Both the position numbers and the translations under genes were made by a program. Shown here piece after piece: positions 27,298 to 36,209 of a stretch of 64,000 bases of DNA. Position 1 is the stretch's first letter, and every line of letters starts with the position of its first letter. The DNA is from an uncultured Flavobacteriaceae bacterium (GTDB lineage: Bacteria; Bacteroidota; Bacteroidia; Flavobacteriales; Flavobacteriaceae): NCBI GenBank assembly GCA_947494695.1, contig CANLWB010000007.1, positions 124,001-188,000 of the forward strand, given 5' to 3'. The notes under the pieces were generated by a model. That model did not search any database. It was not told where the DNA came from and saw only the letters and a program-made list of their open reading frames with translations.

Positions 27298-28434
27298 TTA
27301 ACTTTTTATCACTTTTTTAGTGATAACACCTTGGCTTGTATTTAATTTTAAAATATACATCCCACTTTGTAAGTCGGATATGTTTACAGTACTTTCTGTG
27401 GTGGTTTTCACCACTTTTCCCTGTAAATTTAATATGCTAACAGTTTGCAAGTTCACAGAGGTTTTTAGTGCTATATTTAAGGTGTTTTGAGCTGGTATTG
27501 GATATATGGTAAGATCGTTATCCTTCAAAGCATTTTTATTGTCAATACTTAATGTACCATTAATAGGGTTAAAATTTTGCCAAAATCTAGCAGCTCTGTA
27601 TGCGGCCTCACTACCACTTGGAACATATAACGCTATTGACGATAAATCTAAGTTAAAAAATACACTTTCAGTTATTCGTACTGGAGTTGTATGTTTCACC
27701 CTTACAGCAGTTAAGCTTTCACATCCCCTAAAGGCACCATTACCAACAGAAGTCACTGAACTTTCAATACTTATTGTACTTACATCTGCACAATTCATAA
27801 ACGCTTGTTCTCCTATAGTAATTACAGAATCTGGAATAGCTATTGAGCTTAGAGACTTACATCCTTTAAATGCAATTTCACCTGTAGATGTTAATGAACT
27901 TCCAAGGTTTACATCGCTTAAGCTTTCACAACCAAAAAATGCTTGTCTTTCTATGGTCACTACAGAATCTGGAATGTCGATGGTTGTTAAATTTGTAGAT
28001 TCTCCAAATGCTGCTACTCCTATAAAGGTTAAAGAATCTGGTAAATCTACTGTTGTTAAATTAGTACAGGTAGCAAACGTAGCCTGTTCGATAGAGGTTA
28101 CTCCATTTGGAATGGCTACCGAAGTTAATCCGCTACAACTTGAAAATGCTAATCTCCCCATAGACACTATAGAGTCTGGAATAGCTATTGAAGTTAATCC
28201 GGTACAATTAAGGAACGCCTCTTCGGCAATAGTAGTAACATTATAATCTACAGCATTATAGTTTACTGTTTCGGGTATCGTTATGGCTCCACTATAACAG
28301 TCTGTTTTTTTTGGTAACTTCAACTGTGGTGGTTCCCGATATGATATTATAGGCAATATCATCTACCTCAAAATCTTGTGCAGAGGCCATACTCAGGCTT
28401 AATAAAGCCATAATAAAAAAATAGGTCTTTTCAT
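27298..28434 (-). pseudogene. BspA-like LRR T9SS protein with two frameshifts (array gene F)
   Basis: The proper start at 28434 gives MKRPIFL and then a stop: one A is missing compared with gene B in the signal-peptide region. The frame that continues the signal peptide (MALLSLSMASAQDFEVDDIA) is broken again at an eight-A tract (28306-28313 as T on the plus strand) where seven would keep frame. From there 340 residues are intact. The LRR block is closest to gene C (VTSIEQATFATC, ITESVFFNLDLSSI), while the tail is of gene B type (NPINGTLS, KVVKTTTESTVNISDLQSGM). So this is both a mosaic and either broken or switchable. Assembly error in homopolymers cannot be excluded. Confidence 0.75.
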
Positions 28435-28462
28435 GTTTGTGGGTTTCATTTATTATCTTGAG

Positions 28463-28548
28463 CGAAAATATATGCCTTGCTACCCCCTATCAAATTTATT
28501 TGGTGAGCTTATTCATATTTATGGTGAATGAAACGAAAACCAAGGTAA
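28463..28548 (-). promoter_or_regulatory. Promoter and three phased boxes of gene F
   Basis: TTGGTGA at 28500, ATGGTGA at 28521, AAGGTAA at 28542 (21-bp steps). -7 TATTTTCG on the minus strand (28463-28470), 30 bp from box 1. The leader is closely related to that of gene B. Nothing further was recognised in 28549-28735. Confidence 0.6.
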
Positions 28549-28737
28549 AACATACTAATTGGTATGTTTTTATTTTTTAAAAACTAATTCTTCCAGAAGT
28601 TTTGTCGGAACATTTTCCAGAAGCCTCATCGGTGTTTTGAAGTATACGTGTTCCAACAGATCTCAAGCAACACATAACTACTTAAAAATAAGATGATAAC
28701 ACAACTTAAGTCAAATAACAACTTAACATTTAAACAT

Positions 28738-28775
28738 AAAAAAAGCCTTATCGATTAATACATCGATAAGGCTTA
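28738..28775 (-). terminator. Terminator of array gene G
   Basis: AAAGCCTTATCGAT pairs with ATCGATAAGGCTT, followed by T-rich DNA on the minus strand. Confidence 0.7.
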
Positions 28776-28804
28776 AGCATAGTAGAGTTTGCTCTTTTTA
28801 ACGT

Positions 28805-29881
28805 TTAATTTTTTACTACCTTTTTAGTAATAACTCCTTGATCTGTATCAATTTTTAAAGTATATAATCCTTGGTTTAATTTTGATATGTTTACGGTATT
28901 ACTTTTACTCTCACCAACAATTTCTCCCTTAAAGTTTAACAACGTTGCTTGCTCTAATTTAGCAGATGTTTTTTGACTTATGTTTAAAGTACTATTTGCT
29001 GGAACAGGATACACCACAATATCGTCTTCACTTAAAGTTTTGCTTAATGTTTTGCTTAAAGGGTTTGAAACGCTTGTAATAGGATTAAAGTCTTGCCAAA
29101 ACCTGGTTGCCTCGTATGCAGACTCACTACCAAATGGAACATATAAGGTTACTGACGATAAATCCAAGAAGAGGAAAATAGTGCTGTTTATTATTAAGGG
29201 CGTTTCTTGCTTTACCGTTACAGATGTTAAACCAGTACATCCAAAAAATGCAAGGTTGCCTATTTGATTCACAGATTTCCCAATAACGATCGTACTTAAT
29301 GATGTACATTGAGCAAAAGAATTTTCACCAATAGAAGTTACTGAATCGGGAATGTCTAATGAAGTTAGGGACGTACAACCTCTAAATGCAATATTTCCAA
29401 TTGAATTCACAGTGTTTCCCATAGATACAGAGCTTAAATTATTACAAAACATAAAAGCTCCTAATTCAATAGAAACAACTGAATCTGGTATACTTATTGA
29501 ATTTAAATTCTGGCATCTACTAAATGCCCCTATTCCAATTGTGATCAATGAATCAGGCAAATCTACTGCTGTCAAACCATTACATCCAGCAAAAGCTATT
29601 TTATTAATAGAGGTCACCGAATTTGGAATATTTACACCTGTTAAATCAGTACACATATTGAACGCTGCTTCTCCAATAGTCGTTACGGCATAATCTGTAG
29701 AATTGTAATTCACTGTGCTTGGTATGATTACAGATCCACTATAACATTCTGTCTTTTTCGTAACTTCTACGTTCGTTGTTCCTGATATGATATTATAGCC
29801 AATATTATCTACTATAAAATCTTGTGCAGTCACAATACTAAGGCTTAACAAAGCCATAACTAAAAATAAATTGTTTTTCAT
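28805..29881 (-). CDS. BspA-like LRR surface protein with T9SS sorting domain (array gene G)
   Basis: 358 residues, the first unit of the array in transcription order. Signal peptide ends SIVTAQ. The N-terminal module is YNIISGTTNVEV. About seven LRR_5 repeats follow (FNMCTDLTGVNIPNSVTSI, FRGCTSLTSLDIPDSVTSI and similar), then cap VPFGSESAYEATRFWQDFNP. The linker carries a tandem SKTLSKTLSEDD duplication. Tail: VYPVPANSTLNISQKTS...GLYTLKIDTDQGVITKKVVKN. Sec plus T9SS export to the cell surface is predicted. Confidence 0.9.
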   Translation of the reverse strand: MKNNLFLVMALLSLSIVTAQDFIVDNIGYNIISGTTNVEVTKKTECYSGSVIIPSTVNYNSTDYAVTTIGEAAFNMCTDLTGVNIPNSVTSINKIAFAGCNGLTAVDLPDSLITIGIGAFSRCQNLNSISIPDSVVSIELGAFMFCNNLSSVSMGNTVNSIGNIAFRGCTSLTSLDIPDSVTSIGENSFAQCTSLSTIVIGKSVNQIGNLAFFGCTGLTSVTVKQETPLIINSTIFLFLDLSSVTLYVPFGSESAYEATRFWQDFNPITSVSNPLSKTLSKTLSEDDIVVYPVPANSTLNISQKTSAKLEQATLLNFKGEIVGESKSNTVNISKLNQGLYTLKIDTDQGVITKKVVKN

Positions 29882-29904
29882 GGGAATAATTTTTAAAATT
29901 TACC

Positions 29905-29991
29905 CTAAACTATATTTTTAGAATCTCTGGCCATAATTAATTTGGTGAATCTATTCGTTTACTTGGTGACTGCTACGAAATTCATCGGTGA
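29905..29991 (-). promoter_or_regulatory. Promoter and three phased boxes of gene G
   Basis: TTGGTGA at 29942 and 29963 (21 bp), TCGGTGA at 29985 (22 bp). The -7 element TAGTTTAG (29905-29912, minus strand) is 30 bp from box 1. The rest of the gap to kbl holds only the kbl terminator. Confidence 0.6.
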
Positions 29992-30138
29992 AGCGTAAAT
30001 AATATCGCTCAAAAACAAACAAAACCTAATTTGAGATGTTGTCTTTGATTAAGATTATAAAATGAACAAAAACCTTAAAACGCGAGGGCCACAATACTAA
30101 AACTGCTCATCCTTTTAGCAAAATCAAATTACAAAACA

Positions 30139-30177
30139 CAAAAAACCTTACCGATTCATAATCGCAAGGTTTTTTTA
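30139..30177 (-). terminator. Terminator of kbl
   Basis: AAAAACCTTACCGAT pairs with ATCGCAAGGTTTTTT (one mismatch), T-run on both strands; 44 bp after the kbl stop codon. Confidence 0.65.
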
Positions 30178-30220
30178 GATACTTATTTTTAAACGTTTTT
30201 AGTATGGAGAAGGAGTTAAC

Positions 30221-31426
30221 TCAAATAGCATTAACTCTATTAATGACCTTCAATTCCTTACCTATTTTAGAAAAAGCCTCAATAGCTTTGTCCAGATGAT
30301 GACGCTCATGTCCGGCAGATATTTGCACCCGAATTCTTGCTTTTCCTTTAGGAACTACCGGGTAGAAAAACCCTATAACGTAAATACCTTCTTCCAACAA
30401 TTTCGATGCAAATTCCTGGGCCAATGTCGCTTCGTATAACATCACAGGTACTATAGGATGGTCTCCTGGAACGATATCAAAACCTGCTGCTGTCATTTCT
30501 TTTCTAAAGTATTTGGTATTCTCTTCTAATTTATCGCGAAGTGCTGTTGAATCACTTAATATATCCAAAACTTTTATGGAAGCTCCAACAATGGAAGGCG
30601 CTACCGTATTGGAAAACAAATACGGTCTTGAACGCTGTCTTAAGAGTTCAACAATTTCTGTTCTGGCTGCTGTGAACCCTCCGGAAGCTCCTCCTAAAGC
30701 TTTACCATAGGTTCCGGTTATAATATCTACGCGGCCCATAACATCTCTGTATTCGTGCGTTCCACGACCAGTCTTCCCTATAAAACCAGTAGAATGACAC
30801 TCATCTACCATGACCATAGCTCCGTATTTTTCAGCCAGATCGCAGATCTTATCCAACTGGGCAATAGTACCATCCATAGAGAAAGAGCCATCGGTGACGA
30901 TTAACTTTCTTCGTGCATCCTGGGCCTGGATAAGTTGAGTTTCCAAATCGGTCATATCATTATGGGCATATCTAAAGCGTTTGGCTTTGCACAAACGAAT
31001 CCCGTCAATAATAGAGGCATGATTTAGCGCATCTGAAATGATGGCATCTTCCGCAGTTAAAATAGGTTCGAATACTCCGCCATTAGCATCAAAGGCTGCT
31101 GCATACAAAATACAGTCCTCCATACCTAAAAACTTAGCGGTCTTTCTCTCTAATTCTTTATGAATATCCTGTGTTCCGCAAATAAAACGTACAGAAGATA
31201 AGCCATATCCATGCGAATCGATGGCCTTTTTACCTGCCTCAATAACATCTGGATGAGATGATAAACCCAAATAGTTGTTTGCGCAAAAATTCAATACTTC
31301 TGGTGAGGCTGTTGTTTTTATTTCCGAGCCTTGAGGGGTTGTAATAATCCTTTCAGACTTATACAATCCAGCGGCTTTTATATCTTCAATTTCATTTTGA
31401 AGGTCATGCTTTATATTAGAGTACAT
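30221..31426 (-). CDS. kbl: Glycine C-acetyltransferase (2-amino-3-ketobutyrate CoA ligase)
   Basis: 401 residues, the PLP enzyme that cleaves 2-amino-3-oxobutyrate with CoA to glycine and acetyl-CoA, the second step of threonine degradation. Alpha-oxoamine synthase motifs: [34 protein letters not shown], and the PLP lysine in [13 protein letters not shown]. Full length for the family (about 395-400). It lies 25 bp downstream of the threonine dehydrogenase gene, forming a two-gene operon, and ends at a good terminator. Confidence 0.95.
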   Translation of the reverse strand: MYSNIKHDLQNEIEDIKAAGLYKSERIITTPQGSEIKTTASPEVLNFCANNYLGLSSHPDVIEAGKKAIDSHGYGLSSVRFICGTQDIHKELERKTAKFLGMEDCILYAAAFDANGGVFEPILTAEDAIISDALNHASIIDGIRLCKAKRFRYAHNDMTDLETQLIQAQDARRKLIVTDGSFSMDGTIAQLDKICDLAEKYGAMVMVDECHSTGFIGKTGRGTHEYRDVMGRVDIITGTYGKALGGASGGFTAARTEIVELLRQRSRPYLFSNTVAPSIVGASIKVLDILSDSTALRDKLEENTKYFRKEMTAAGFDIVPGDHPIVPVMLYEATLAQEFASKLLEEGIYVIGFFYPVVPKGKARIRVQISAGHERHHLDKAIEAFSKIGKELKVINRVNAI

Positions 31427-31451
31427 AATCTTATTTTTTACTATTAAACTT

Positions 31452-32402
31452 TTAAATAGTTAGTTCGTATTGTTTTTTTAATTTATTTACCATGGTTTCT
31501 GTGATGGACCATAGGTCATATTTAGGTTTCCAGCTCCAATCCATGCGAGCTTCAGAGTCATCAATAGATTTTGGCCAATTCTCGGCAATATCTTGTCTAA
31601 AATCGGGTTTATAATTTACTTTAAATTCCGGATATAATTCACGAATTTCTGCAACTATTTCACCAGGAGAAAAACTTATGCCTCCAAGATTATAGGAGGT
31701 TCTTACTTTTATGTTTTCCGCAGGGGCTTCCATAACCTCTATCGTAGCACGTATAGCGTCATCTATAAAAATCATTGGCAAGGCAGCATCCTCCTTTAAA
31801 AAACAAGTGAACGTTTCGTTTAAAACTGCTTTGTGATAGATATCTACAGCATAATCCGTTGTCCCCCCCCCTGGTAACGACTGGTAGCCAATAATTCCGG
31901 GATAACGAATAGACCTAACATCCACCCCATATTTTAAGTAATAATACTGTGCCCAGTTTTCCCCATCTACCTTACTAATTCCATATACCGTTGATGGATC
32001 TAAATACGCATCGTTAGGGGTGTTATTCTTAGAAGCTCCTCTTCCAAATACGGCTATAGAGCTTGGGTAAAAGACTTTTTTCACCTGCTCTGTTCTGGCA
32101 ACTTCCAGAACATTCAACCAGGTTTTCACATTAATATTCCAGGTTTTTAGCGGGTTTTCTTCTCCCCTTGCAGATAATATAGCTGCCAAATGATAGATTT
32201 GAGTGATTCGATGTTTTACAACCACCTCTTTAATTCTATCTATATTCATGGCATCGACCACTTCAAAAACGCCTTCTGAATCTTCTCCCTTTTGTAAATC
32301 GGAAGCAATAATGTTTTCTATCCCATACCTATCCTGTAGTGCTTTGGTTAGTACACGTCCTACCTGTCCGTTAGCTCCTATCACTAAAATTTTTGTCTCC
32401 AT
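31452..32402 (-). CDS. tdh: L-threonine 3-dehydrogenase (NAD epimerase-like type)
   Basis: 316 residues of the short-chain, epimerase-like Tdh found in Bacteroidota, oxidising L-threonine to 2-amino-3-ketobutyrate. The NAD motif is VIGANGQVG (about 6-14). YGISKVDGE carries the catalytic Tyr-x-x-x-Lys. [12 protein letters not shown] and [10 protein letters not shown] are family hallmarks. The start at METK is preferred over one four codons upstream: the predicted -7 element would leave only a few nucleotides before the earlier ATG. A long run of C residues at 31863-31871 lies within the gene and is in frame. Operon with kbl. Confidence 0.93.
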   Translation of the reverse strand: METKILVIGANGQVGRVLTKALQDRYGIENIIASDLQKGEDSEGVFEVVDAMNIDRIKEVVVKHRITQIYHLAAILSARGEENPLKTWNINVKTWLNVLEVARTEQVKKVFYPSSIAVFGRGASKNNTPNDAYLDPSTVYGISKVDGENWAQYYYLKYGVDVRSIRYPGIIGYQSLPGGGTTDYAVDIYHKAVLNETFTCFLKEDAALPMIFIDDAIRATIEVMEAPAENIKVRTSYNLGGISFSPGEIVAEIRELYPEFKVNYKPDFRQDIAENWPKSIDDSEARMDWSWKPKYDLWSITETMVNKLKKQYELTI

Positions 32403-32424
32403 AATAAAAAGCATTAATTACTAA

Positions 32425-32456
32425 CAAAATTAACAAATACCATGTTTAAAAAACAA
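32425..32456 (-). promoter_or_regulatory. Promoter of tdh-kbl
   Basis: TAATTTTG on the minus strand (32425-32432) is an exact TAnnTTTG, and a TTG lies about 21 bp upstream. It lies in the 164-bp divergent region shared with the Lrp-type gene, so that regulator may bind here. Confidence 0.45.
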
Positions 32457-32566
32457 AAACACAATAAACTAAGTAATAATTACTATTTATTTGCAAAAAA
32501 ACCACTATATTCACTTTTTAAATAGCGAATAATTACGATTTGCAACAATTTTTATTTCACTTGATT

Positions 32567-33028
32567 ATGGAAAATCTGGATCAGACTGATATTAAAATAC
32601 TTAGAATGTTACAAAAGGATTCTAAAAAGACGGCAAAAGAGATTGCTAAAATCCTGAATCTGACACCTTCCCCTGTTTACGAACGTATTCGAAGGCTTGA
32701 AAAACAAGGTTTTATAAAGAAATATGTCGCTATACTAGACAAAAAATTATTGGACAGACCGGTTACAACCATATGCCAGGTATCCATGCGTTACCACAGC
32801 GAAGCTTTTATAGAAAATTTTGAGGAACAAATTCAAAATTTAGATGAGGTTCAGGAATGTTACCATATGGCAGGACAGGTCGATTTTATATTAAAAATTA
32901 ACACGAAAGGCCTGGAAGATTATCATAATTTTGTGAAATACAAGCTTTCTAAAATTGAAAATATTGGGGTTCTTAACAGTACATTTGTTTTAAAGGATAT
33001 TAAGAATTCTTCGGAGTTTTATATTTGA
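32567..33028 (+). CDS. Lrp/AsnC family transcriptional regulator
   Basis: 153 residues from the ATG at 32567; the frame is open to a TTG nine codons earlier, but MENLDQTDIKILRML is the normal family start. The N-terminal winged helix has TAKEIAKILNLTPSPVYERI (about 22-41). The C-terminal RAM domain has YHMAGQVDFILKI. It is divergent from tdh-kbl, which Lrp-type proteins commonly control. Control of threonine degradation here, perhaps in response to an amino acid, is inference from position. Confidence 0.92.
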   Translation: MENLDQTDIKILRMLQKDSKKTAKEIAKILNLTPSPVYERIRRLEKQGFIKKYVAILDKKLLDRPVTTICQVSMRYHSEAFIENFEEQIQNLDEVQECYHMAGQVDFILKINTKGLEDYHNFVKYKLSKIENIGVLNSTFVLKDIKNSSEFYI

Positions 33029-33046
33029 CACCAAATTTAGAGTTGC

Positions 33047-33274
33047 TTATAGCCATTCTGCCTTTATCCCTTTAATTTGAAACTCGGATAATATGGAGTC
33101 ATGCTCGTCATAATAAAAAAAATTAAAAATAAGAAAGTGGCTTGGTCCATACATCGAATAATGGATGCTCCAAGATAATCCGGCTAATTTACTTAATCGC
33201 ATTCCGTTAAGGGGATGAATTTGTACAACACGGCAAATGAACTTTGAGATGTCATTACCTCTGTAAAAGAGCAT
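33047..33274 (-). CDS. Small hypothetical protein
   Basis: 75 residues with no recognised family and no clear signal peptide. It contains aromatic-rich stretches SWSIHYSMYGPSHFLIFNFF and a Lys/Glu C-terminus. It starts 5 bp after the stop of the broken DUF2007 gene and could be a real co-transcribed gene or a chance frame. Coding use is not clearly different from the neighbours. Confidence 0.4.
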   Translation of the reverse strand: MLFYRGNDISKFICRVVQIHPLNGMRLSKLAGLSWSIHYSMYGPSHFLIFNFFYYDEHDSILSEFQIKGIKAEWL

Positions 33275-33279
33275 TTATT

Positions 33280-33642
33280 TCATCCAAATATATCCCAAAT
33301 AACCGTTATAAGAAAAACAAATGTTGCAATAACTAAAAAAAGTACACCTATTTTTATAATTTTAAATATAGACTTTTTAGAATTTTCCTCATTCTCACTG
33401 TCAAAATCTATAGAGATATGATTTTCAAATCCATTTTCAATAATTATTTTTTGAGCCAACTCAAATTGTTTTTGAGGCACTTCTAGCTTAATTCCTCCTA
33501 TTGCATTAGAGTAGAAGTTATGAACTTGAACCGTTAGCTCATCACGAACAAAACATGCTACCCCATTGGCTTAAAGTAAAGATTTGACTATCGCTAATTC
33601 TCCTGGGTAAGTAAACCTTGCTATTGTAAAATAATCTTTCAT
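33280..33642 (-). pseudogene. DUF2007 family protein with in-frame stop codon
   Basis: Read from the ATG at 33642 the frame gives MKDYFTIARFTYPGELAIVK, then SLL, a TAA stop at 33571-33573, and continues in the same frame as ANGVACFVRDELTVQVHNFY. After that come a membrane helix (ILFLVIATFVFLITVIW-like) and the end at 33280. The pattern ARFxYPxELAIxKSLLEANGI is the DUF2007 (putative signal-transducing protein) N-terminus, where this codon is usually Glu. One base change (GAA to TAA) explains it. A shorter product could start at the Met of MPQKQFELAQ (33480). Confidence 0.7.
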
Positions 33643-33665
33643 TAAAATTTATACTTTTTATAGAC

Positions 33666-34841
33666 CTAATCCTCAATTGTCAATTCATTCCAAAGCTCTA
33701 ATCCAGCACCTGTAGGTTGTTTTCTTATAAGATCTGTAATTAGCTCTTCGTTTTCTTTACTGGAAACATATTCTTTTATTAAGTTTTTTACAACTTTAGA
33801 GTTTGGGGCATACCTCCCAAAGTAGCGACCATGAAATGTAGGCTTGTGATTACTCTCCTCCAGGCTTATACCAATTTTCAAATTTTCAGAAAAATAAGGA
33901 TTCAATTTTGTGTCTTTTTTCAGATTAATCACAACCTTGGTCATTATTATTGATACCATTAAATATCCTATATCGCTCACTGTTTGGTCATCCTCATCAA
34001 ATGGCAAGTCATCAATATAAAAATCTATAGCGAGTTCTTCTTTATCTAAATCATTACCCCAATCATCTGTATCTTGTAAAGACAGTCCTTCCTTTTCTTT
34101 GTAATCACACCAACACGAAAACATATCTTGATAAAAATAAAGAATCAATCCATGTACCTTATTTGCTTTAGTCATTATAAAATCCTTGCATCTATCATTA
34201 AGCTTATGCTCCATTAACTCCATCCAACCCATATTGGACAAATCCATTTTATTGGATTCTAACATCCCTAATTTCTCCAATAACATCTCACCTTGTTTTG
34301 CATAGGCATGTGCATCTGATTTAGAAAGTCTTGTTGCCCATTTTACAATAGGATGGCTTTTGGGGAGGTTAGGTTTAAAATCATTATGGTTTAATAACCA
34401 ATTCGTGATTTTAGTATAGTCATCCAAATAATAAGTCTCTTCCGAATCATCAATATATCTATTAGCATCTGGAGCTAACAAGTCTCCTTCATAGCTCGTC
34501 CAATAATTGATAAATGGTTTAATAGCGATGTCATTATAAGCTACAACGTGATCGATCTCAATATTGTATTCATTAAGTACGACGAGATGCTGTGTTTTTT
34601 TACTTAATTTTTTAAACCCTTCGTATTCATAAAGTTCACTAGCAAAAGAAGAAACTTCGAAATATAGATATGTATCTGTCTTATTTTTAATAATGTCTAC
34701 AAAATCTTTCTCAGAACAGTCTTCTCCCAATGCTATATCTAAAAAAGAAACACCCTCAAATGGATTACCTTCTGGGTCATCTCTAAATCTATATTTACCC
34801 TTCTGCTCAAACATTTGTAGACACTTTTTTACCTTACTCAT
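33666..34841 (-). CDS. Hypothetical protein
   Basis: 391 residues, soluble, no signal peptide, acidic, with many Asp/Glu/Lys. I recognise no family. Features: FRDDPEGNPFEGVSFLDIA near the start, a hydrophilic middle rich in Asp (DDWGNDLDKEELAIDFYIDD), and FHGRYFGRYAPNS near the C-terminus. It is separated from neighbours by AT-rich gaps on both sides. The gap 34842-35094 shows nothing clear. Gene status is likely because of the length and an intact frame; function is unknown. Confidence 0.7.
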   Translation of the reverse strand: MSKVKKCLQMFEQKGKYRFRDDPEGNPFEGVSFLDIALGEDCSEKDFVDIIKNKTDTYLYFEVSSFASELYEYEGFKKLSKKTQHLVVLNEYNIEIDHVVAYNDIAIKPFINYWTSYEGDLLAPDANRYIDDSEETYYLDDYTKITNWLLNHNDFKPNLPKSHPIVKWATRLSKSDAHAYAKQGEMLLEKLGMLESNKMDLSNMGWMELMEHKLNDRCKDFIMTKANKVHGLILYFYQDMFSCWCDYKEKEGLSLQDTDDWGNDLDKEELAIDFYIDDLPFDEDDQTVSDIGYLMVSIIMTKVVINLKKDTKLNPYFSENLKIGISLEESNHKPTFHGRYFGRYAPNSKVVKNLIKEYVSSKENEELITDLIRKQPTGAGLELWNELTIED

Positions 34842-35094
34842 AAACTTTATGTTGTTTTTAATTATAGCAAATACAAATTTGACTTACTATGCAAAAGTAC
34901 ACACTACGTTCTATGGTTTACCCCCTGTTTTCAGGTAAAATGAGTATTTGACGTCTTTAAGATATATAATAATAAAAACCTAAGACCCCGTCGTTTTTTA
35001 GATAGTTTGCTTGTTATTTCTAACCGTTATAGTATACCGATGTCTAAATGTGTTGAATATATTTGTGACATACAATGTCTCCTAAAAGATAGGA

Positions 35095-36063
35095 TTACTG
35101 TGCTCCTACATCTTTAACAAACTCCAAAGCACGTTTTTCATTATAATAAATATTTTTTTTATCTACGAAACCCACATGCCCTCCATATTTAGGCATTTCT
35201 AAGAAAAGATTCGAATGCACTTTTGCTGCTTTCACCGGGTAACATTCTGGGGATAAAAACGAATCGTTTAAGGCATTGATTATTAAAGTTGGAATGGTAA
35301 TGTTTGGAAGAAACTGTAAACAACTGCATTGTTCATAATAATCTAATGCATCTTTAAAACCATGTGCTTTCGACGTATAAATTGTATCAAAATCCAGTAA
35401 GGTTTTAATAGACTTGATGTCTTCTAAACTCAAATCGTCCTGAAATGTTTGTTGTTTGATTTTTAATCGGTCTACCAGGTATTTCAAAAATCTATCATGA
35501 TAAAGTTTGTTCTTAAAGGTATGTAGTGCTTTAGCCGAACCGTGTAAATAACAAGGCACCGATGCCGTAGCAGCAGCCTTTATTTGCTTGGGTACATCAT
35601 GTCGTTCTCCCAAATATTTTAAAATCATATTAGCGCCCAGACTAATACCACTCAAGTAAATTTCCGTATAATGTTTTTCTGAAATAATATGATCTATAAC
35701 AGCCTCCAAGTCCTCGGTTGCTCCTGAATGATAACTGCGAAACTTCAAGTTATCCTCGCCACTGCATCCTCTAAAATTCACGCAAACCGCATCGATACCA
35801 TTCGAATTGAAAAGCTTTGCTGGAGCCGTCATATAGGGGCGTTGTCCGTTTCCCTCAAGCCCATGCAACAGGATGATAAGTTTATTGGTTTTTGAATTCG
35901 AAAAACTCCAATCCAAATCTATAAAATCACCATCAAATAAGGTTATGCGCTCGCGTTCCTGCTCGATACCATGAACGCGTCTTGCCAAACCGGAATATAC
36001 GGTTGAAACAAATCCATTTCTAAAAACAAAAGTTGGCTCGTATTTGGAGTCTATAATAGGCAT
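35095..36063 (-). CDS. YheT-type alpha/beta hydrolase
   Basis: 322 residues from MPIIDSKYEPTFVFRNGF. An upstream in-frame ATG 41 codons earlier would add a segment rich in Lys, Gln and Asn that is not seen in the family. Alpha/beta hydrolase features: oxyanion loop HGLEGNGQRPYM, VNFRGCSGE, nucleophile elbow LSGISLGANMILKYLG (Ser), acid in NALNDSFLS and His in KYGGHVGF. The YheT/ABHD1-3 class acts on lipid or ester substrates; substrate here unknown. It may be co-transcribed after adenine deaminase. Confidence 0.87.
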   Translation of the reverse strand: MPIIDSKYEPTFVFRNGFVSTVYSGLARRVHGIEQERERITLFDGDFIDLDWSFSNSKTNKLIILLHGLEGNGQRPYMTAPAKLFNSNGIDAVCVNFRGCSGEDNLKFRSYHSGATEDLEAVIDHIISEKHYTEIYLSGISLGANMILKYLGERHDVPKQIKAAATASVPCYLHGSAKALHTFKNKLYHDRFLKYLVDRLKIKQQTFQDDLSLEDIKSIKTLLDFDTIYTSKAHGFKDALDYYEQCSCLQFLPNITIPTLIINALNDSFLSPECYPVKAAKVHSNLFLEMPKYGGHVGFVDKKNIYYNEKRALEFVKDVGAQ

Positions 36064-36209
36064 ATTTTGGTGCTTGTTATTCGTTGTTTCGTATTCAGTG
36101 TTCAGTAACCAGTGTTCAATTGCAGTGTTAACATATCCCTTTGCGTCTTTTTGTCTTTGCGAGCAACCTTCTATTTTCAATCGCAATGTTCTGTGTTCAT
36201 AAAATTTAA

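Noticed and set aside
27506-28246. Long plus-strand open frame of 246 codons antisense to gene F
   Set aside because: It mirrors the LRR repeats on the other strand; similar antisense frames appear opposite all array genes, caused by the repeat codon pattern.
18819-29881. The array as CRISPR or a toxin/immunity cassette array
   Set aside because: Repeats are coding LRR units of 69 bp, not spacer-separated palindromes; each gene has a full signal peptide and a sorting tail, with no toxin domain or immunity partner.
31860-31872. Long C tract in tdh as a possible frameshift
   Set aside because: The frame is intact through it and the protein matches the family on both sides.
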